The notes under the pieces were generated by a model that saw only the letters and a program-made list of their open reading frames with translations, made no database searches and was not told the DNA's origin. A stretch of DNA of 64,000 nucleotides from NCBI GenBank assembly GCA_945860865.1, contig CAMARW010000001.1:462294-526293 (forward strand). The letters run 5' to 3'. Origin of the DNA: Chitinophaga pinensis (GTDB taxonomy: Bacteria; Bacteroidota; Bacteroidia; UKL13-3). Every line of letters begins with the position of its first letter. Position 1 is the first letter of the stretch. This document shows positions 17,179-27,056 of the stretch, piece after piece. A program made the position numbers and the translations under genes.

Positions 17179-18843
17179 CTAAGACAAATTCACAATTTCA
17201 CCGTCTACAAAATCTATGATGTTGGCGGCGGGTTCTTTAGGTAAGCCTGGCATGCGCATAATTTCGCCGGCTACTGCTACCACAAAGCCTGCTCCGTTGT
17301 TTAATACCAAGTTTTCTATGTGTATGTTAAAGCCTTCGGCAGCACCTACCAATGCGACATTATCTGTAAAGCTAAATTGTGTTTTGGCTATACAAACTGG
17401 CATCGCATCGCCTCCTAATTCTTTGATTTTTTTAAGGGCTGTTTTGGCGTTCTTGCCAAAAGTTATACCGCTGCCTTTATAAATTTTGGTGACAATCTTT
17501 TTAATTTTTTCTTCTATTGGGTCAGCCATATCATAAGTATGTATAATAGGTTTAGACGGATTGTTCTCCACAATCTCAACCACCTTTTTGGCTAAGGCTA
17601 CTGCGCCATCTCCGCCATTGGCAAACCCTTCATTAATGGCAAAATGTGCGCCTTTCTCCTTGCACCAATTTTCTATGTAACTAATTTCTTCTTCGGTATC
17701 AAAGCCAAATTTGTTTAAAGCCAATACAACAGTTTGTCCAAATTGTTGCAAGTTTTCTATGTGGCGTTCTACGTTTTTAATCCCTGCTTTTAGTCCTTCT
17801 AAGTTGGGTTGCTTTATTAATTTCTCATCTACCTTTCCATGTAATTTAATAGACTGCGTGGTGGTAACTAAAACCGTTGCCTTTGGCGCAATGCCTGCGG
17901 CCCTGCACTTTATGTTTAAGAATTTTTCGCCCCCTAAATCGCTGCCAAAGCCGGCTTCTGTTACGGCATATTCTCCATATTGCATAGCAGCTTTGGTGGC
18001 CATAATGCTGTTGCATCCGTGCGCAATATTAGCAAAGGGGCCGCCATGTATAAAAGCTGCGCCGCCCTCTATCGTCTGAACCAAATTTGGGTTCACGGCA
18101 TCTTTTAATAAAGTAACAATAGCACCTGCTACACCTAAGTCTTTCACATAAAAAGGCGTACCATCGTATTTGTATCCAATTAAAATATTTTCTATGCGTT
18201 TTCTTAAATCATCCATAGATGTAGCCAAGCAGAAAATGGCCATAATTTCGCTGGCGGGCGTAATATCAAAACCCGTTTCTGTAGGAATACCATTGCTGCT
18301 TCCATTAAGGCCACTAAGCATATAACGCAGACTCCTGTCGTTTACATCTAATACCCTGCGCCAAACTATTTGCTTTAAGCCATTAGGGTTATTTTTATTA
18401 AAATATTGGTAATTATCAATTAAAGCAGCCAAGGTATTATTGGCAGAAGTTATCGCATGAAAATCGCCCGTAAAATGGAGGTTAATATCTTCCATGGGCA
18501 ATACCTGCGAATAGCCACCGCCTGCGGCACCACCTTTCATACCAAAAACAGGCCCCAAGCTAGGTTCACGTAAAGCTACAATGGCTTTTTTGCCAATTTT
18601 ATTTAAGCCCTGAGCTAAAGCAACCGAGGTAGTTGTTTTACCAGACCCGCTTTTGTTTGGAGTGGTTGCCGTAACCAAAATTAAATTACTTTGAGCAATT
18701 TTTGCTTCATCCATTTTGAAAGCAACTTTGGCTTTGTATTTACCATATTGCTCCAACTGGTCTTCGTTTACACCAATTTTAGCTGCAATGTTTTGAATAG
18801 GTTCAAGCTTTACTTCACGCGCAATTTCAATGTCTGATTTCAT
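17179..18843 (-). CDS. fhs: formate--tetrahydrofolate ligase
   Basis: 554 residues from the ATG at 18843 (MKSDIEIAREVKLEP); an upstream in-frame Met would add 18 residues unlike the family. ATP-dependent formation of 10-formyl-THF from formate, feeding purine and one-carbon metabolism. Family motifs: ATP site TPNKSGSGKTTTSVALAQGL, REPSLGPVFGMKGGAAGGG, LHFTGDFHAI, and KFLNIKCRAAG. It faces murI in a convergent arrangement with a 29-bp gap. rocD lies upstream on the same strand with a 74-bp gap. Confidence 0.96.
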   Translation of the reverse strand: MKSDIEIAREVKLEPIQNIAAKIGVNEDQLEQYGKYKAKVAFKMDEAKIAQSNLILVTATTPNKSGSGKTTTSVALAQGLNKIGKKAIVALREPSLGPVFGMKGGAAGGGYSQVLPMEDINLHFTGDFHAITSANNTLAALIDNYQYFNKNNPNGLKQIVWRRVLDVNDRSLRYMLSGLNGSSNGIPTETGFDITPASEIMAIFCLATSMDDLRKRIENILIGYKYDGTPFYVKDLGVAGAIVTLLKDAVNPNLVQTIEGGAAFIHGGPFANIAHGCNSIMATKAAMQYGEYAVTEAGFGSDLGGEKFLNIKCRAAGIAPKATVLVTTTQSIKLHGKVDEKLIKQPNLEGLKAGIKNVERHIENLQQFGQTVVLALNKFGFDTEEEISYIENWCKEKGAHFAINEGFANGGDGAVALAKKVVEIVENNPSKPIIHTYDMADPIEEKIKKIVTKIYKGSGITFGKNAKTALKKIKELGGDAMPVCIAKTQFSFTDNVALVGAAEGFNIHIENLVLNNGAGFVVAVAGEIMRMPGLPKEPAANIIDFVDGEIVNLS

Positions 18844-18917
18844 AATTTGTTTGGTATTGGTTAGGTCAAAGTAATGTTTAAAATACGAAAATAACAAAGG
18901 CTAAATGGTCTGGTAAA

Positions 18918-20159
18918 TTATTGTAAATTCAGTATGGTTTTTTCTATGATATCGCAGGCCTCGTTTACTTGCGTTTCATTAATAACCAGTGGTGGGGCAA
19001 AACGGATAATATCGCCATGTGTTTGCTTGGCCAATAAGCCATTTTTTTTGAGTGCTTTGCAAACATCGTAGGCTGTTTTGCCATTGCCAAAAGGTTTAAT
19101 GATAATGGCATTTAACAATCCACGACCTCTTACTAAACTAATTAAGGGAGATTTTTCTTTGAGTTTTTCCATACGGGCCCTAAAAATTTCGCCCATTTTA
19201 AATGCATTTTCTGCTAAATTTTCGTCAACCAAAACTTGTAAAGCGCTTATGGCAACGGCACAAGCCAATGGGTTTCCACCGTAGGTTGAGCCATGTTCGC
19301 CCGGTTTAACGGTTAGCATTACCTCATTACTACCCAATACCGCCGAAACCGGCAAGGTGCCTCCCGACAGGGCTTTGCCTAAAATTAATAAATCTGGTTT
19401 TACATTTTCATAATCGCAAGCCAACATTTTACCTGTTCTGCATAAGCCTGTTTGCACCTCATCTGCAATCATTAACACATTGTATTGGCTACATAATGCT
19501 CTTACACCTTTTAAATATCCTTCATCTGGCACCACCACGCCTGCTTCACCTTGAATAGGTTCAAACATAAAGGCTGCGATATTGGGGTTGGCTTTTAATG
19601 CCTCTTCTAATGCGCTTAAATTATTGTATGGTATGAGGCTGAACCCTGGCATAAAGGGTCCGAAGCGCTCATAACTGCTGGGATCGTTACTAGAGCTGAT
19701 AGCCGCCATGGTTCTACCCCAAAAGTTACCTTCCACAAACAGCACATGGGCTTGGTTATCGGCCACTTTTTTAACATCATAGGCCCATCTTCTGGCAAGT
19801 TTGATGGCAGTTTCGCCTCCTTCTACACCCGTGTTCATAGGTAATACTTTATCATAACCAAAATAGGCTGTTATGTATTTTTCATATTCGCCTAAAAGGT
19901 TGTTGTGAAATGCTCTACTAGTTAGGGTAAGTTTACTGGCTTGCGTTACCAGCGCTTGTATAATTTGTGGGTGACAATGGCCTTGGTTTACAGCGCTGTA
20001 AGCAGAAAGGAAATCGAGGTATTGTTTGCCTTCCACATCCCAAACATAAACACCTTCGCCTTTTTCTATTACAACTGGTAGGGGGTGATAATTATGCGCA
20101 CCGTGCTCTTCTTCTAAATCTATATAGTATTGTGCAGATTTTTGTCCTTGTTCATCCAT
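18918..20159 (-). CDS. rocD: ornithine aminotransferase (class III PLP transaminase)
   Basis: 413 residues from the ATG at 20159 ([16 protein letters not shown]). The frame stays open 15 codons further upstream, but that part runs into a strong hairpin at 20181-20232, so the shorter start is preferred. Converts ornithine and 2-oxoglutarate to glutamate semialdehyde and glutamate. Motifs: [48 protein letters not shown] lysine in [10 protein letters not shown], and [15 protein letters not shown]. The N-terminal [20 protein letters not shown] matches ornithine aminotransferases rather than acetylornithine ones. Confidence 0.93.
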   Translation of the reverse strand: MDEQGQKSAQYYIDLEEEHGAHNYHPLPVVIEKGEGVYVWDVEGKQYLDFLSAYSAVNQGHCHPQIIQALVTQASKLTLTSRAFHNNLLGEYEKYITAYFGYDKVLPMNTGVEGGETAIKLARRWAYDVKKVADNQAHVLFVEGNFWGRTMAAISSSNDPSSYERFGPFMPGFSLIPYNNLSALEEALKANPNIAAFMFEPIQGEAGVVVPDEGYLKGVRALCSQYNVLMIADEVQTGLCRTGKMLACDYENVKPDLLILGKALSGGTLPVSAVLGSNEVMLTVKPGEHGSTYGGNPLACAVAISALQVLVDENLAENAFKMGEIFRARMEKLKEKSPLISLVRGRGLLNAIIIKPFGNGKTAYDVCKALKKNGLLAKQTHGDIIRFAPPLVINETQVNEACDIIEKTILNLQ

Positions 20160-20180
20160 GCTCCAAAGGTAATACCTAAA

Positions 20181-20232
20181 CCCCCAACAAACAAAAAGCC
20201 CCAATTTCTTGGAGCTTTTTGTTTGTTGGGGG
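20181..20232 (-). terminator. long perfect hairpin between TonB receptor gene and rocD
   Basis: 19-bp perfect inverted repeat (CCCCCAACAAACAAAAAGC at 20181-20199; its complement at 20214-20232). The 14-base loop contains a further CCAA/TTGG pair. On the minus strand it follows the TonB receptor gene and precedes rocD, so it can end TonB-receptor transcription. It also overlaps the only in-frame extension of rocD. Confidence 0.75.
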
Positions 20233-20251
20233 TATCCGTTTCTTTTAGTTT

Positions 20252-20416
20252 TTAATAATACGTTTGGTTTGCTAGATTTCCATTTATTTCACCCTGCATG
20301 CTAATTTTTACTTTACCTGTAATATCTATTACTTCAGCTTTAATGGTTTTACTTGTATTGCTAGAAATTATGCTAATATTATTGGTAAATGGGTTAGGAC
20401 TAATAAAACCCAAAAC
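20252..20416 (-). pseudogene. T9SS type A sorting-domain remnant, in frame after the TonB receptor stop
   Basis: Reading on past the receptor stop codon in the same frame gives 54 codons before a new stop. They contain SPNPFTNNISI, then KAEVIDITGKVKI, then NLANQTYY and stop. This is the layout of a T9SS C-terminal sorting domain (PNP start, DxxGK middle, L-xx-G-x-Y end), but it stops where the last strand should follow. Similar blocks end the intact T9SS protein at 46005-47306 (SPNPFANAIKL, VEIVDLTGKVLI). TonB receptors do not normally carry this domain, so I read it as a leftover of another gene. Confidence 0.6.
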
Positions 20417-20432
20417 TTAAAACTTAACACTC
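20412..20432. repeat. degenerate 7-bp tandem repeat (AAMACTT family)
   Basis: Three consecutive heptamers: AAAACTT, AAAACTT, AACACTC. They overlap the last codons and the stop codon of the TonB receptor gene. The same heptamer family occurs at 60889-60923 (opposite strand) and at 61987-62014. Confidence 0.6.
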
Positions 20433-23299
20433 ACCCCCAACATTATATGTCTTTGTTGTAAAAAGCGGGCAGGGTTGTTGGGTGGCGGACCAGCATTGCC
20501 CAATCTAGGGTCAATAAACCTTGGGTCGACCCAAGAGTCTGGAACATTATCGCCAAAACGGTAAGCCCTACCAGTAACGGGATTAATGATAGAGGCATTT
20601 TGGTTGTTGAATAAATTGGTAATTTGAAGGTTAAAGCCAATGGTGCTTTTGCTTGTTTTCCACCATTTGGTGAAGGTAAAATCTGCCCAAAACCAATCGG
20701 TGCCAATTTCGCTCCAACGGGCATTGGGGTCGGGGTTTTCTACATAAATAGGTCTTTGTGTATTGGGGTCAATTCTATCAAAAATAAAGGGTGTATACCT
20801 GACGCCAGAGCGCCAAACAGTTTCAAAATAAAAGCTCATGTTGTTGAGCCATTTGTAGCCAAACAAACCATTTTTCTTTTCTATTTTAAACACATGGTTT
20901 GTTTTAAAATCAAAGGGAACATCCCAAGGCAAAAAATATTCTTTGGTGTCTTCTGTATTTCCGGTGGCCAAAATATCTTTGAGGGCTTCATTAGCCGATG
21001 CGGATTGACCGGTGCTAACCATGTAGGTAAAAGAGGCCTGACCTTGGTAGAAATTGCCGATGCGTTTGATGTAGTTTACCTCTAAGCCACGAGTTCTGGC
21101 ATAGTCTGAATTAATGCGCATGGTTCTGCTCACTTCTCTTCCCGTAACATCTTTAATGATGATGGAAGTGGTGGTTACAAAATCATATTTGTCTTTAAAG
21201 AAGGCAGAGAAATTGAGTGCATCGTTGCCTGTAAGTTGAAACTTTAATCCCAGTTCATAGCTAATATCTACCTCTGGGTTTAAGTTAGGGTTTCCAACCC
21301 TCGAAAGCGTAGATCTGTCTTGGTATAATGGGTTCAGGCCGGGATATATAAAACTTGGATGGGGCAGGATGGTGGTATGACCATAGTTAAAATACAACAT
21401 TTTGTTTTCGGCAATGGGGAAAGTAGCGTTAATTTTTGGCAAGAATCTAAATTTATAACGTAAATCTCCAATTTGGGTAGAGCTGTTTAGGTAGTCTTTG
21501 CGCACTGACTCTAAGATAGGTGAACGAGGGTCGTTCACGGCGTCGTCTATAAACTTACCCGGTGCCCAGTATTCAAAACGCCCGCCAATATTAGCAATTA
21601 GGCCCTTGTATTTAATCTGGTCGCTTACAAAAAGCCCACCTCTTCTAGGGTTTACTTTCCATAAATCGCTTTGCTGCCCCAATCTAAATGTTTGCGAAAA
21701 AGAGCCGTCTGCTAGTTGAATAGGCGCACCAATCCACGGGCGAACAATATCTATCCAAAGCATTTCTTGGAACTTCATTTCAAAACCGAAAGTAAGTTTA
21801 TTAAGAGAGTTTTTGCTTACATAATTTCCGGTTGCCTTGGCCACATACTCTTCTAAATAATGGTGATGCCACAAAGAAGCTATACCATTATTATTGATAA
21901 AACCAGATGGTGGATTTATGAATACAACACTATCTGAAGCGGTTGGCGGAAAAGCTTCGGTAGGGAATTGATTGATAGATTCTGCATCAAAAATTTGATC
22001 TACATTACTTGGTCGCCAATTTCTGCCATTGGCATCTGCCCTAAGTTCTACAAACAACCTACTTAAAGTGGCATTGTAATTTAGTCTTTTGTTTACGGAA
22101 TGCTTAAAATTAAGCATGTGCAAATAAGATTGGTGGCTAAATGTATTAGCATTATCCATTTGCTGACTAAAATTATATTGAAAACCGGGTTGAAATGGCG
22201 CATCATTGCCAAAAATGCGCAGCATGTTTACGTCTTGGTTTACGGTTATGCTTCTGAGTACACTGGCTGTTAAAATTTTGCCTTTGCTAAAATCGTAACT
22301 CAACTTAAAAAAACCACTCCACCTATTGTCTTGGAAGGGTGTCCAATTAGTTGGGTGATACCCTTGTTCTTTTAAAATAGAAGATTCAATTTGATTGGCG
22401 GGATTTTTATAAAACTCATCAGTAAAGGCGGCCCTTAAAGCCATGTTTGCTTTGAGTTTGGTGCCTAATTTTTCTTTAAATAAAGGTGAACCAATGTTTA
22501 ACTCTGCCACTTGGCTATTCCAAGAGCTTAATTTGTCTTTATTAAACCCAAAGTTATCTCTTTTATAATTGGCCGAAATTTCAAAATTGTTACCAGCTGT
22601 TTTGGTTCTGGCACTTACCACACCTGCGGTAGCATCACCAATCTCTGCACCAATACCACCTGTTGTAATATCTATCTCACCAATGGCATTTGCGCCAATA
22701 TCTAAACCAAATCCGGTGCCTGCCATAGGGTCTGTTACAGAAACACCGTCAATATAAGTTCCAGTTTCGTAAGTTCTACTACCTCTAATACTTACTCCCG
22801 CTGGCGATTGTATAACACCTGGCTGGGTATTAATAATAGATTGCAATTGGCGAGCAGGGGCTAGTTCAATGTTTTCTTGACTAATCGTGTTTATACTCTG
22901 TCCTTTCTCAATATCTACCAGCGGTTTTTTGCCTAAAATAACTACTTCATCCATGTTGGCACTGGCTTCTTGCATTTGAAAAAGACCTAAGTCTTTGCTC
23001 TCACCAGCTTTAATTTTAATGCCCGTTTGTATTATTTTCTTATAACCAATATACGAAATTTCAATATTATATTCTCCTGGTTTTATACCTTTTAATGTAA
23101 ATTTTCCATTGGCATCTGAGGATGTTCCAATAGCGGTTCCTTTAATTAAAACGGTTACGCCAATGAGCTCACTTTGGTCCTTTTTATCAATAATGCGGCC
23201 ACTCATGGAAGCATTTTGTTGCGCCAATACCCAAAAAGGTGAACCTAATAAAATTAGGTTCAAAATGATTGTCAATAAAATACCTTCTTTTTTTGCCAT
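20417..23299 (-). CDS. TonB-dependent outer-membrane receptor with carboxypeptidase-like regulatory domain
   Basis: 960 residues: signal peptide (to about 27), a CarboxypepD-reg-like beta domain (MSGRIIDKKDQSELIGVTVLIKGT, about 32-110), a plug domain (QLQSIINTQPGVIQSPAGVSIRGSRTYETGTYIDGV, about 150-230), and a 22-strand barrel ending LGVSVKF with the terminal Phe. It takes up a bulky or scarce ligand using TonB energy. No SusD partner is adjacent, so a polysaccharide-utilisation role is not supported; the ligand is unknown. The 3' end overlaps a 7-bp repeat and is followed in frame by a T9SS remnant. A 238-bp AT-rich gap with no recognised element lies upstream. Confidence 0.92.
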   Translation of the reverse strand: MAKKEGILLTIILNLILLGSPFWVLAQQNASMSGRIIDKKDQSELIGVTVLIKGTAIGTSSDANGKFTLKGIKPGEYNIEISYIGYKKIIQTGIKIKAGESKDLGLFQMQEASANMDEVVILGKKPLVDIEKGQSINTISQENIELAPARQLQSIINTQPGVIQSPAGVSIRGSRTYETGTYIDGVSVTDPMAGTGFGLDIGANAIGEIDITTGGIGAEIGDATAGVVSARTKTAGNNFEISANYKRDNFGFNKDKLSSWNSQVAELNIGSPLFKEKLGTKLKANMALRAAFTDEFYKNPANQIESSILKEQGYHPTNWTPFQDNRWSGFFKLSYDFSKGKILTASVLRSITVNQDVNMLRIFGNDAPFQPGFQYNFSQQMDNANTFSHQSYLHMLNFKHSVNKRLNYNATLSRLFVELRADANGRNWRPSNVDQIFDAESINQFPTEAFPPTASDSVVFINPPSGFINNNGIASLWHHHYLEEYVAKATGNYVSKNSLNKLTFGFEMKFQEMLWIDIVRPWIGAPIQLADGSFSQTFRLGQQSDLWKVNPRRGGLFVSDQIKYKGLIANIGGRFEYWAPGKFIDDAVNDPRSPILESVRKDYLNSSTQIGDLRYKFRFLPKINATFPIAENKMLYFNYGHTTILPHPSFIYPGLNPLYQDRSTLSRVGNPNLNPEVDISYELGLKFQLTGNDALNFSAFFKDKYDFVTTTSIIIKDVTGREVSRTMRINSDYARTRGLEVNYIKRIGNFYQGQASFTYMVSTGQSASANEALKDILATGNTEDTKEYFLPWDVPFDFKTNHVFKIEKKNGLFGYKWLNNMSFYFETVWRSGVRYTPFIFDRIDPNTQRPIYVENPDPNARWSEIGTDWFWADFTFTKWWKTSKSTIGFNLQITNLFNNQNASIINPVTGRAYRFGDNVPDSWVDPRFIDPRLGNAGPPPNNPARFLQQRHIMLGVSVKF

Positions 23300-23537
23300 G
23301 GTTAATTCGGGGGTGAAAATAGTTTAATTTCAGAAAAAATAAATATTGCATCTACATTCTTGTAACTAAGCTTAATATTTTGCAATAAAATTGTCATTAA
23401 AAATTAAGCCTTTCTGGCTGAACCTATTCTATTTACTTAAAAAAATATTAAAATGTAATGAAATTATGAACTTTTTTAAAAAATAGTAGATTTCTGTAAA
23501 TCTTGTTCTTACATTGCACTACTAAACATAATCTAAA

Positions 23538-26500
23538 ATGAAAAGAATTTCTTTACTCATTACTTTCTTTTTGATGGCTTTTTGGGGCAATACACAGCAA
23601 TTGTTTACAGAGAACTTCAGCTATACTGCAGGTCAGGCTCTAGGTGTTAATACATGGACACAAAACGGTGGCGGACCTGGAACCAACATTGTTGTAGATT
23701 CTCTAGGATTAACGTATGCTGGGTATGTATTATCTGGGGTTGGTAATGGTGCCTATTTGCAAAGCAATGGTAGAGATTATTACAAACAATTAGGTACTGC
23801 CTACAATACAGGAAGCATATATTATTCTTTGTTAATTAAACCCGATACGGCCAGAACAGGAGATTATTGTTTTGGTTTATTTACCTCCACCAATGTTGCA
23901 AATTACTTTGCACGTTTGTACGTAAGGCAAGCAGGAACGGGTTTTTACAGGTTAGGTATTAGCAAAGGAAATGAAACACCAGTTTATGCGGCAGATTCTT
24001 TTCCTATGAGCACCGTTTCTTTGGTTGTGGCCAAGTATACTTTTAATAATGGATCGGCTACCAACGATTTGGTTTCTATGTATCAATTCACCTCTGGGTT
24101 TCCAACAACAGAGCCAAGCACGCCAACAGTTAGTGCCACCAGTGTAGGTTCGCAAGACATGACTAATTTTGGGATTGTAGGTCTGCGCCAAGGTTCTGCC
24201 GTTTCTTCACCAGCGGTAAAATTAGATGGAATTAGGATTGGCCAAACTTGGGCAGATTTAAATGCTGTTACCACCAATAGGCCAGGCAGATTGCAGTTTG
24301 TTTTTGCCGGAAATATTACAGCTACTACAGTAAGATTACAGTTTAATAAACCTGCCAATTATAATAATGCACTGCATACAGTGCTTATTTTCTTAAAACG
24401 TGGAAATTCGATTATTGCTAACGACCCAGTTAGGTCTGCGGCCTACTACCAAGCCGATAATAATTTTGCTGGAAATGGAACAGCCTTTGAATACGATACC
24501 GCCAAATGCGTATACAATGGAGATGGAAATTTGGTAAATGTAACCGGTTTGCTTCCGCAAACAAGATACATTGCTATGGGTTTTTGTGTGTCTGATGGCG
24601 ATTCTCTGTATTCTGATTCTACTGTTTCGGCTTCGTTTGTTACCACTTCTACCGCACCCGGACAAGCATTTGGGTTTCAGTTTACCGCTACTTCAACTAA
24701 TTCTATTCGTTTAAACTGGACAAGAAATCCTAACTATAATGTAACTAACCATACAACGGTTGTGTTTTTAAAAGAACTGGCCCCAATCACTACAGGAGTT
24801 AACAATTATAATCCTTATTTATATTTTCCCGATACTAACTTTACCCAACCCAGCACGGCTTATCAAAATGATCCTGCTGCCAAATGTATTTTTAATGGGG
24901 ATACCACTTTTGTAAATGTATCTGGACTAAAAGCGGGCACGCGTTATTATGCTTACTTGTTGGGTGCTAGTGTTGCAGATTCAGTTTATTCTAATGGTTC
25001 ACTTGTAAATGGTTTTACTTTGAGTAATGGTCCGGCTGCAATTACTCAATTTAGGTTTACAGGTAGGTTAGAAAATAATTCAACAGTTTCTTGGGTAAAG
25101 CCTGCTGGATACAATAATGCTACCCACGATATTCTGGTGTTTATGCGCAAAGACACTTTAAACCTTTCCTTTGGTTCAGGCACAAAAGACCCTAATACCT
25201 ATACTGCAGACTCTGTTTTTGGGGGAGGTACTGCTTTTGAATTTGATCCTTTGGCTAGGTGTATTTATAGAGGTGATGCCAACAGTGTGAATGTTTCTAA
25301 TTTGGTAATTAATTCAAGGTATTATTTGGTTGGGTATGCGGTACGTACAGATTCTGGTTATTATTCTATTCAGAATATTATCAATAACAGAACTATGCTC
25401 GATACCAATACCAGCCTTGTAGCCGCAGGAAGCGGAAGCACCAGTATCACGGTTTCTTGGGTAAAGCCTGCTAATTATGTTAATGGTACACATACCACTG
25501 TTATATTCTTAAAAGCCAACTCTGCGGTTACCCCGGGTAATCCAGTGAGAAATGTTTTACGTTATACTGCCAATCAAAATTTTGGATCAGGCACGCGATA
25601 TGAAAATGATAACAATGCTTTTTGTGTGTATAGAGGAACGGGCAATTCTGTTATTATAAATAATTTGGTTTTTGGTACCAATTACCATGTATTAATATAC
25701 AGTGTAAGGCAAGCAGATTCTGTTTATAGTAGACCCAATGCAGCTATTGCTACACCGCTTACACCGGCTGCTGTTAACTTTATTGGCCCTTACGTAAAAA
25801 CAAATTTAACTACAGGTGTTATAGATTCTACAGGTAAACGAAGCACCTTTAGGGCCGTTGTTTATGGCGGAAATAACAGAACGGTAGGCGTGCAATTTGT
25901 AATGCGCGACGTAACAGGCGGTATATCTGTGCTACAAACCAATAAGAATTTTGGATATACAGTGAAGGAAGGCGATAGTGTGCAGGTTTCTGGAATAGTA
26001 ACTCAAATCAATGGTTTAGCAACTATTAGTACGCTCGATACCATTATATTATTAGGTTCGGGCATGAATATTCAAAAGCCTAAAAGTTTTATCAAGCCAG
26101 CAGAGGATACAGAGAATGATTTAATTAATTTTGATAGGGTTACCATTTTATCTACGGTTACAAATTGGCCTGCTAATGGTACCATTATTGCTCAAAATAA
26201 TTATACAGGCGATACGGTTCGTATAAGGCTTTTCTCTACCTCTGGTTTAAGTGGCAGACCAGTGCCAACGGGTGAGTTTTCTGTAACGGGTATGGGCTAT
26301 CAACAAAGTACTTCTATGAATGCGCCTTTTGCTTTTAATGGATATTCGGTTGTGCCGCGTCGTTTATCAGATATCTCTTTAAATACCGGCGATACCATTG
26401 CTAATTTTCCGCTACTTGCTCCTTCGTTTTTAGAGCCTGTTGAGGTAAATGTAGATACTGCTCGTAGGTTAAATTTTGCTTGTGGCGCAGCCAAAATTGT

Positions 26501-27011
26501 AAGGGGTGTGGGTAGCGTAAAGTATGGTATTTTAATTGATGAATCTAATGGAGATTTTTCAGTTCCTTTAGCTTTGTTTGTTAGCAATAACGCAGGCTTA
26601 GACACAACTGGAAGTGTTAGTTTTGGCGAAATTGGCGCGATGGTGCCTTGGTTAAATGAGGGCGATACGGTATACCTAAAAGTGAGAATGTTAGCTTCCT
26701 TTAATACGGTGGTGAAATTATCGGTTCAAGAAAAATTAATAAAAGTATACAAAACCAGATTGGTTGGTTTTGGAGAATTGCGCACGCAAATTGCAGTGCA
26801 AGTGTATCCAAATCCTGCTAGTAACTGGGTTAAAATAGAAACGGCTGAGCCTATACAACAATTGTATTTAATAGATATGATGGGTAAGCTTGTTTTAGCG
26901 GCTCAAAATGTGTCTGAAATAGATGTTTCGGATTATGCCAATGGTACCTATGTATTGCAGGTGCAAACAGCAAAAGGCATGGCCACAAAGCGAATTCAAA
27001 TTAATCATTAA
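23538..27011 (+). CDS. large T9SS-secreted multidomain surface protein
   Basis: 1157 residues. Signal peptide (to about 19), a lectin/LamG-like N-terminal region (about 22-235, ENFSYTAGQALG), then four homologous Fn3-like repeats of about 125 residues (roughly 245-750). Each repeat has a W/N-x-P--YN---H--(V/I)(V/I)F(L/M) block, an AF(E/Q)-D---(K/R)C(I/V)(Y/F)-G block, and a DS(V/L)YS end. Next come an OB-fold-like stretch (about 760-960) as seen beside secreted nucleases, an unassigned beta region, and a T9SS sorting domain (VQVYPNPASNWVKIE, LVLAAQNV, YANGTYVLQVQT). No catalytic motif is visible; adhesion or binding is the likely role. Confidence 0.85.
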   Translation: MKRISLLITFFLMAFWGNTQQLFTENFSYTAGQALGVNTWTQNGGGPGTNIVVDSLGLTYAGYVLSGVGNGAYLQSNGRDYYKQLGTAYNTGSIYYSLLIKPDTARTGDYCFGLFTSTNVANYFARLYVRQAGTGFYRLGISKGNETPVYAADSFPMSTVSLVVAKYTFNNGSATNDLVSMYQFTSGFPTTEPSTPTVSATSVGSQDMTNFGIVGLRQGSAVSSPAVKLDGIRIGQTWADLNAVTTNRPGRLQFVFAGNITATTVRLQFNKPANYNNALHTVLIFLKRGNSIIANDPVRSAAYYQADNNFAGNGTAFEYDTAKCVYNGDGNLVNVTGLLPQTRYIAMGFCVSDGDSLYSDSTVSASFVTTSTAPGQAFGFQFTATSTNSIRLNWTRNPNYNVTNHTTVVFLKELAPITTGVNNYNPYLYFPDTNFTQPSTAYQNDPAAKCIFNGDTTFVNVSGLKAGTRYYAYLLGASVADSVYSNGSLVNGFTLSNGPAAITQFRFTGRLENNSTVSWVKPAGYNNATHDILVFMRKDTLNLSFGSGTKDPNTYTADSVFGGGTAFEFDPLARCIYRGDANSVNVSNLVINSRYYLVGYAVRTDSGYYSIQNIINNRTMLDTNTSLVAAGSGSTSITVSWVKPANYVNGTHTTVIFLKANSAVTPGNPVRNVLRYTANQNFGSGTRYENDNNAFCVYRGTGNSVIINNLVFGTNYHVLIYSVRQADSVYSRPNAAIATPLTPAAVNFIGPYVKTNLTTGVIDSTGKRSTFRAVVYGGNNRTVGVQFVMRDVTGGISVLQTNKNFGYTVKEGDSVQVSGIVTQINGLATISTLDTIILLGSGMNIQKPKSFIKPAEDTENDLINFDRVTILSTVTNWPANGTIIAQNNYTGDTVRIRLFSTSGLSGRPVPTGEFSVTGMGYQQSTSMNAPFAFNGYSVVPRRLSDISLNTGDTIANFPLLAPSFLEPVEVNVDTARRLNFACGAAKIVRGVGSVKYGILIDESNGDFSVPLALFVSNNAGLDTTGSVSFGEIGAMVPWLNEGDTVYLKVRMLASFNTVVKLSVQEKLIKVYKTRLVGFGELRTQIAVQVYPNPASNWVKIETAEPIQQLYLIDMMGKLVLAAQNVSEIDVSDYANGTYVLQVQTAKGMATKRIQINH

Positions 27012-27047
27012 CAAAAAAGGCGGTCCAATTGGGTCGCCTTTTTTTTG
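27012..27047. terminator. bidirectional terminator between convergent genes
   Basis: AAAAAAGGCG (27013-27022) pairs with CGCCTTTTTT (27035-27044), with an inner CCAATTGG core. A/T runs on both sides serve the plus-strand T9SS gene and the minus-strand oxidase gene, which converge here. Confidence 0.8.
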
Positions 27048-27056
27048 ATATAATTT

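Noticed and set aside
17216-18079. Long open frames opposite fhs and other minus-strand genes
   Set aside because: They lie fully antisense to strongly conserved genes, have no family resemblance, and follow the codon structure of the real gene.
20417-23299. TonB receptor as SusC of a polysaccharide utilisation locus
   Set aside because: No SusD-like gene, glycoside hydrolase or sugar sensor is adjacent; the neighbours are rocD and a T9SS protein.
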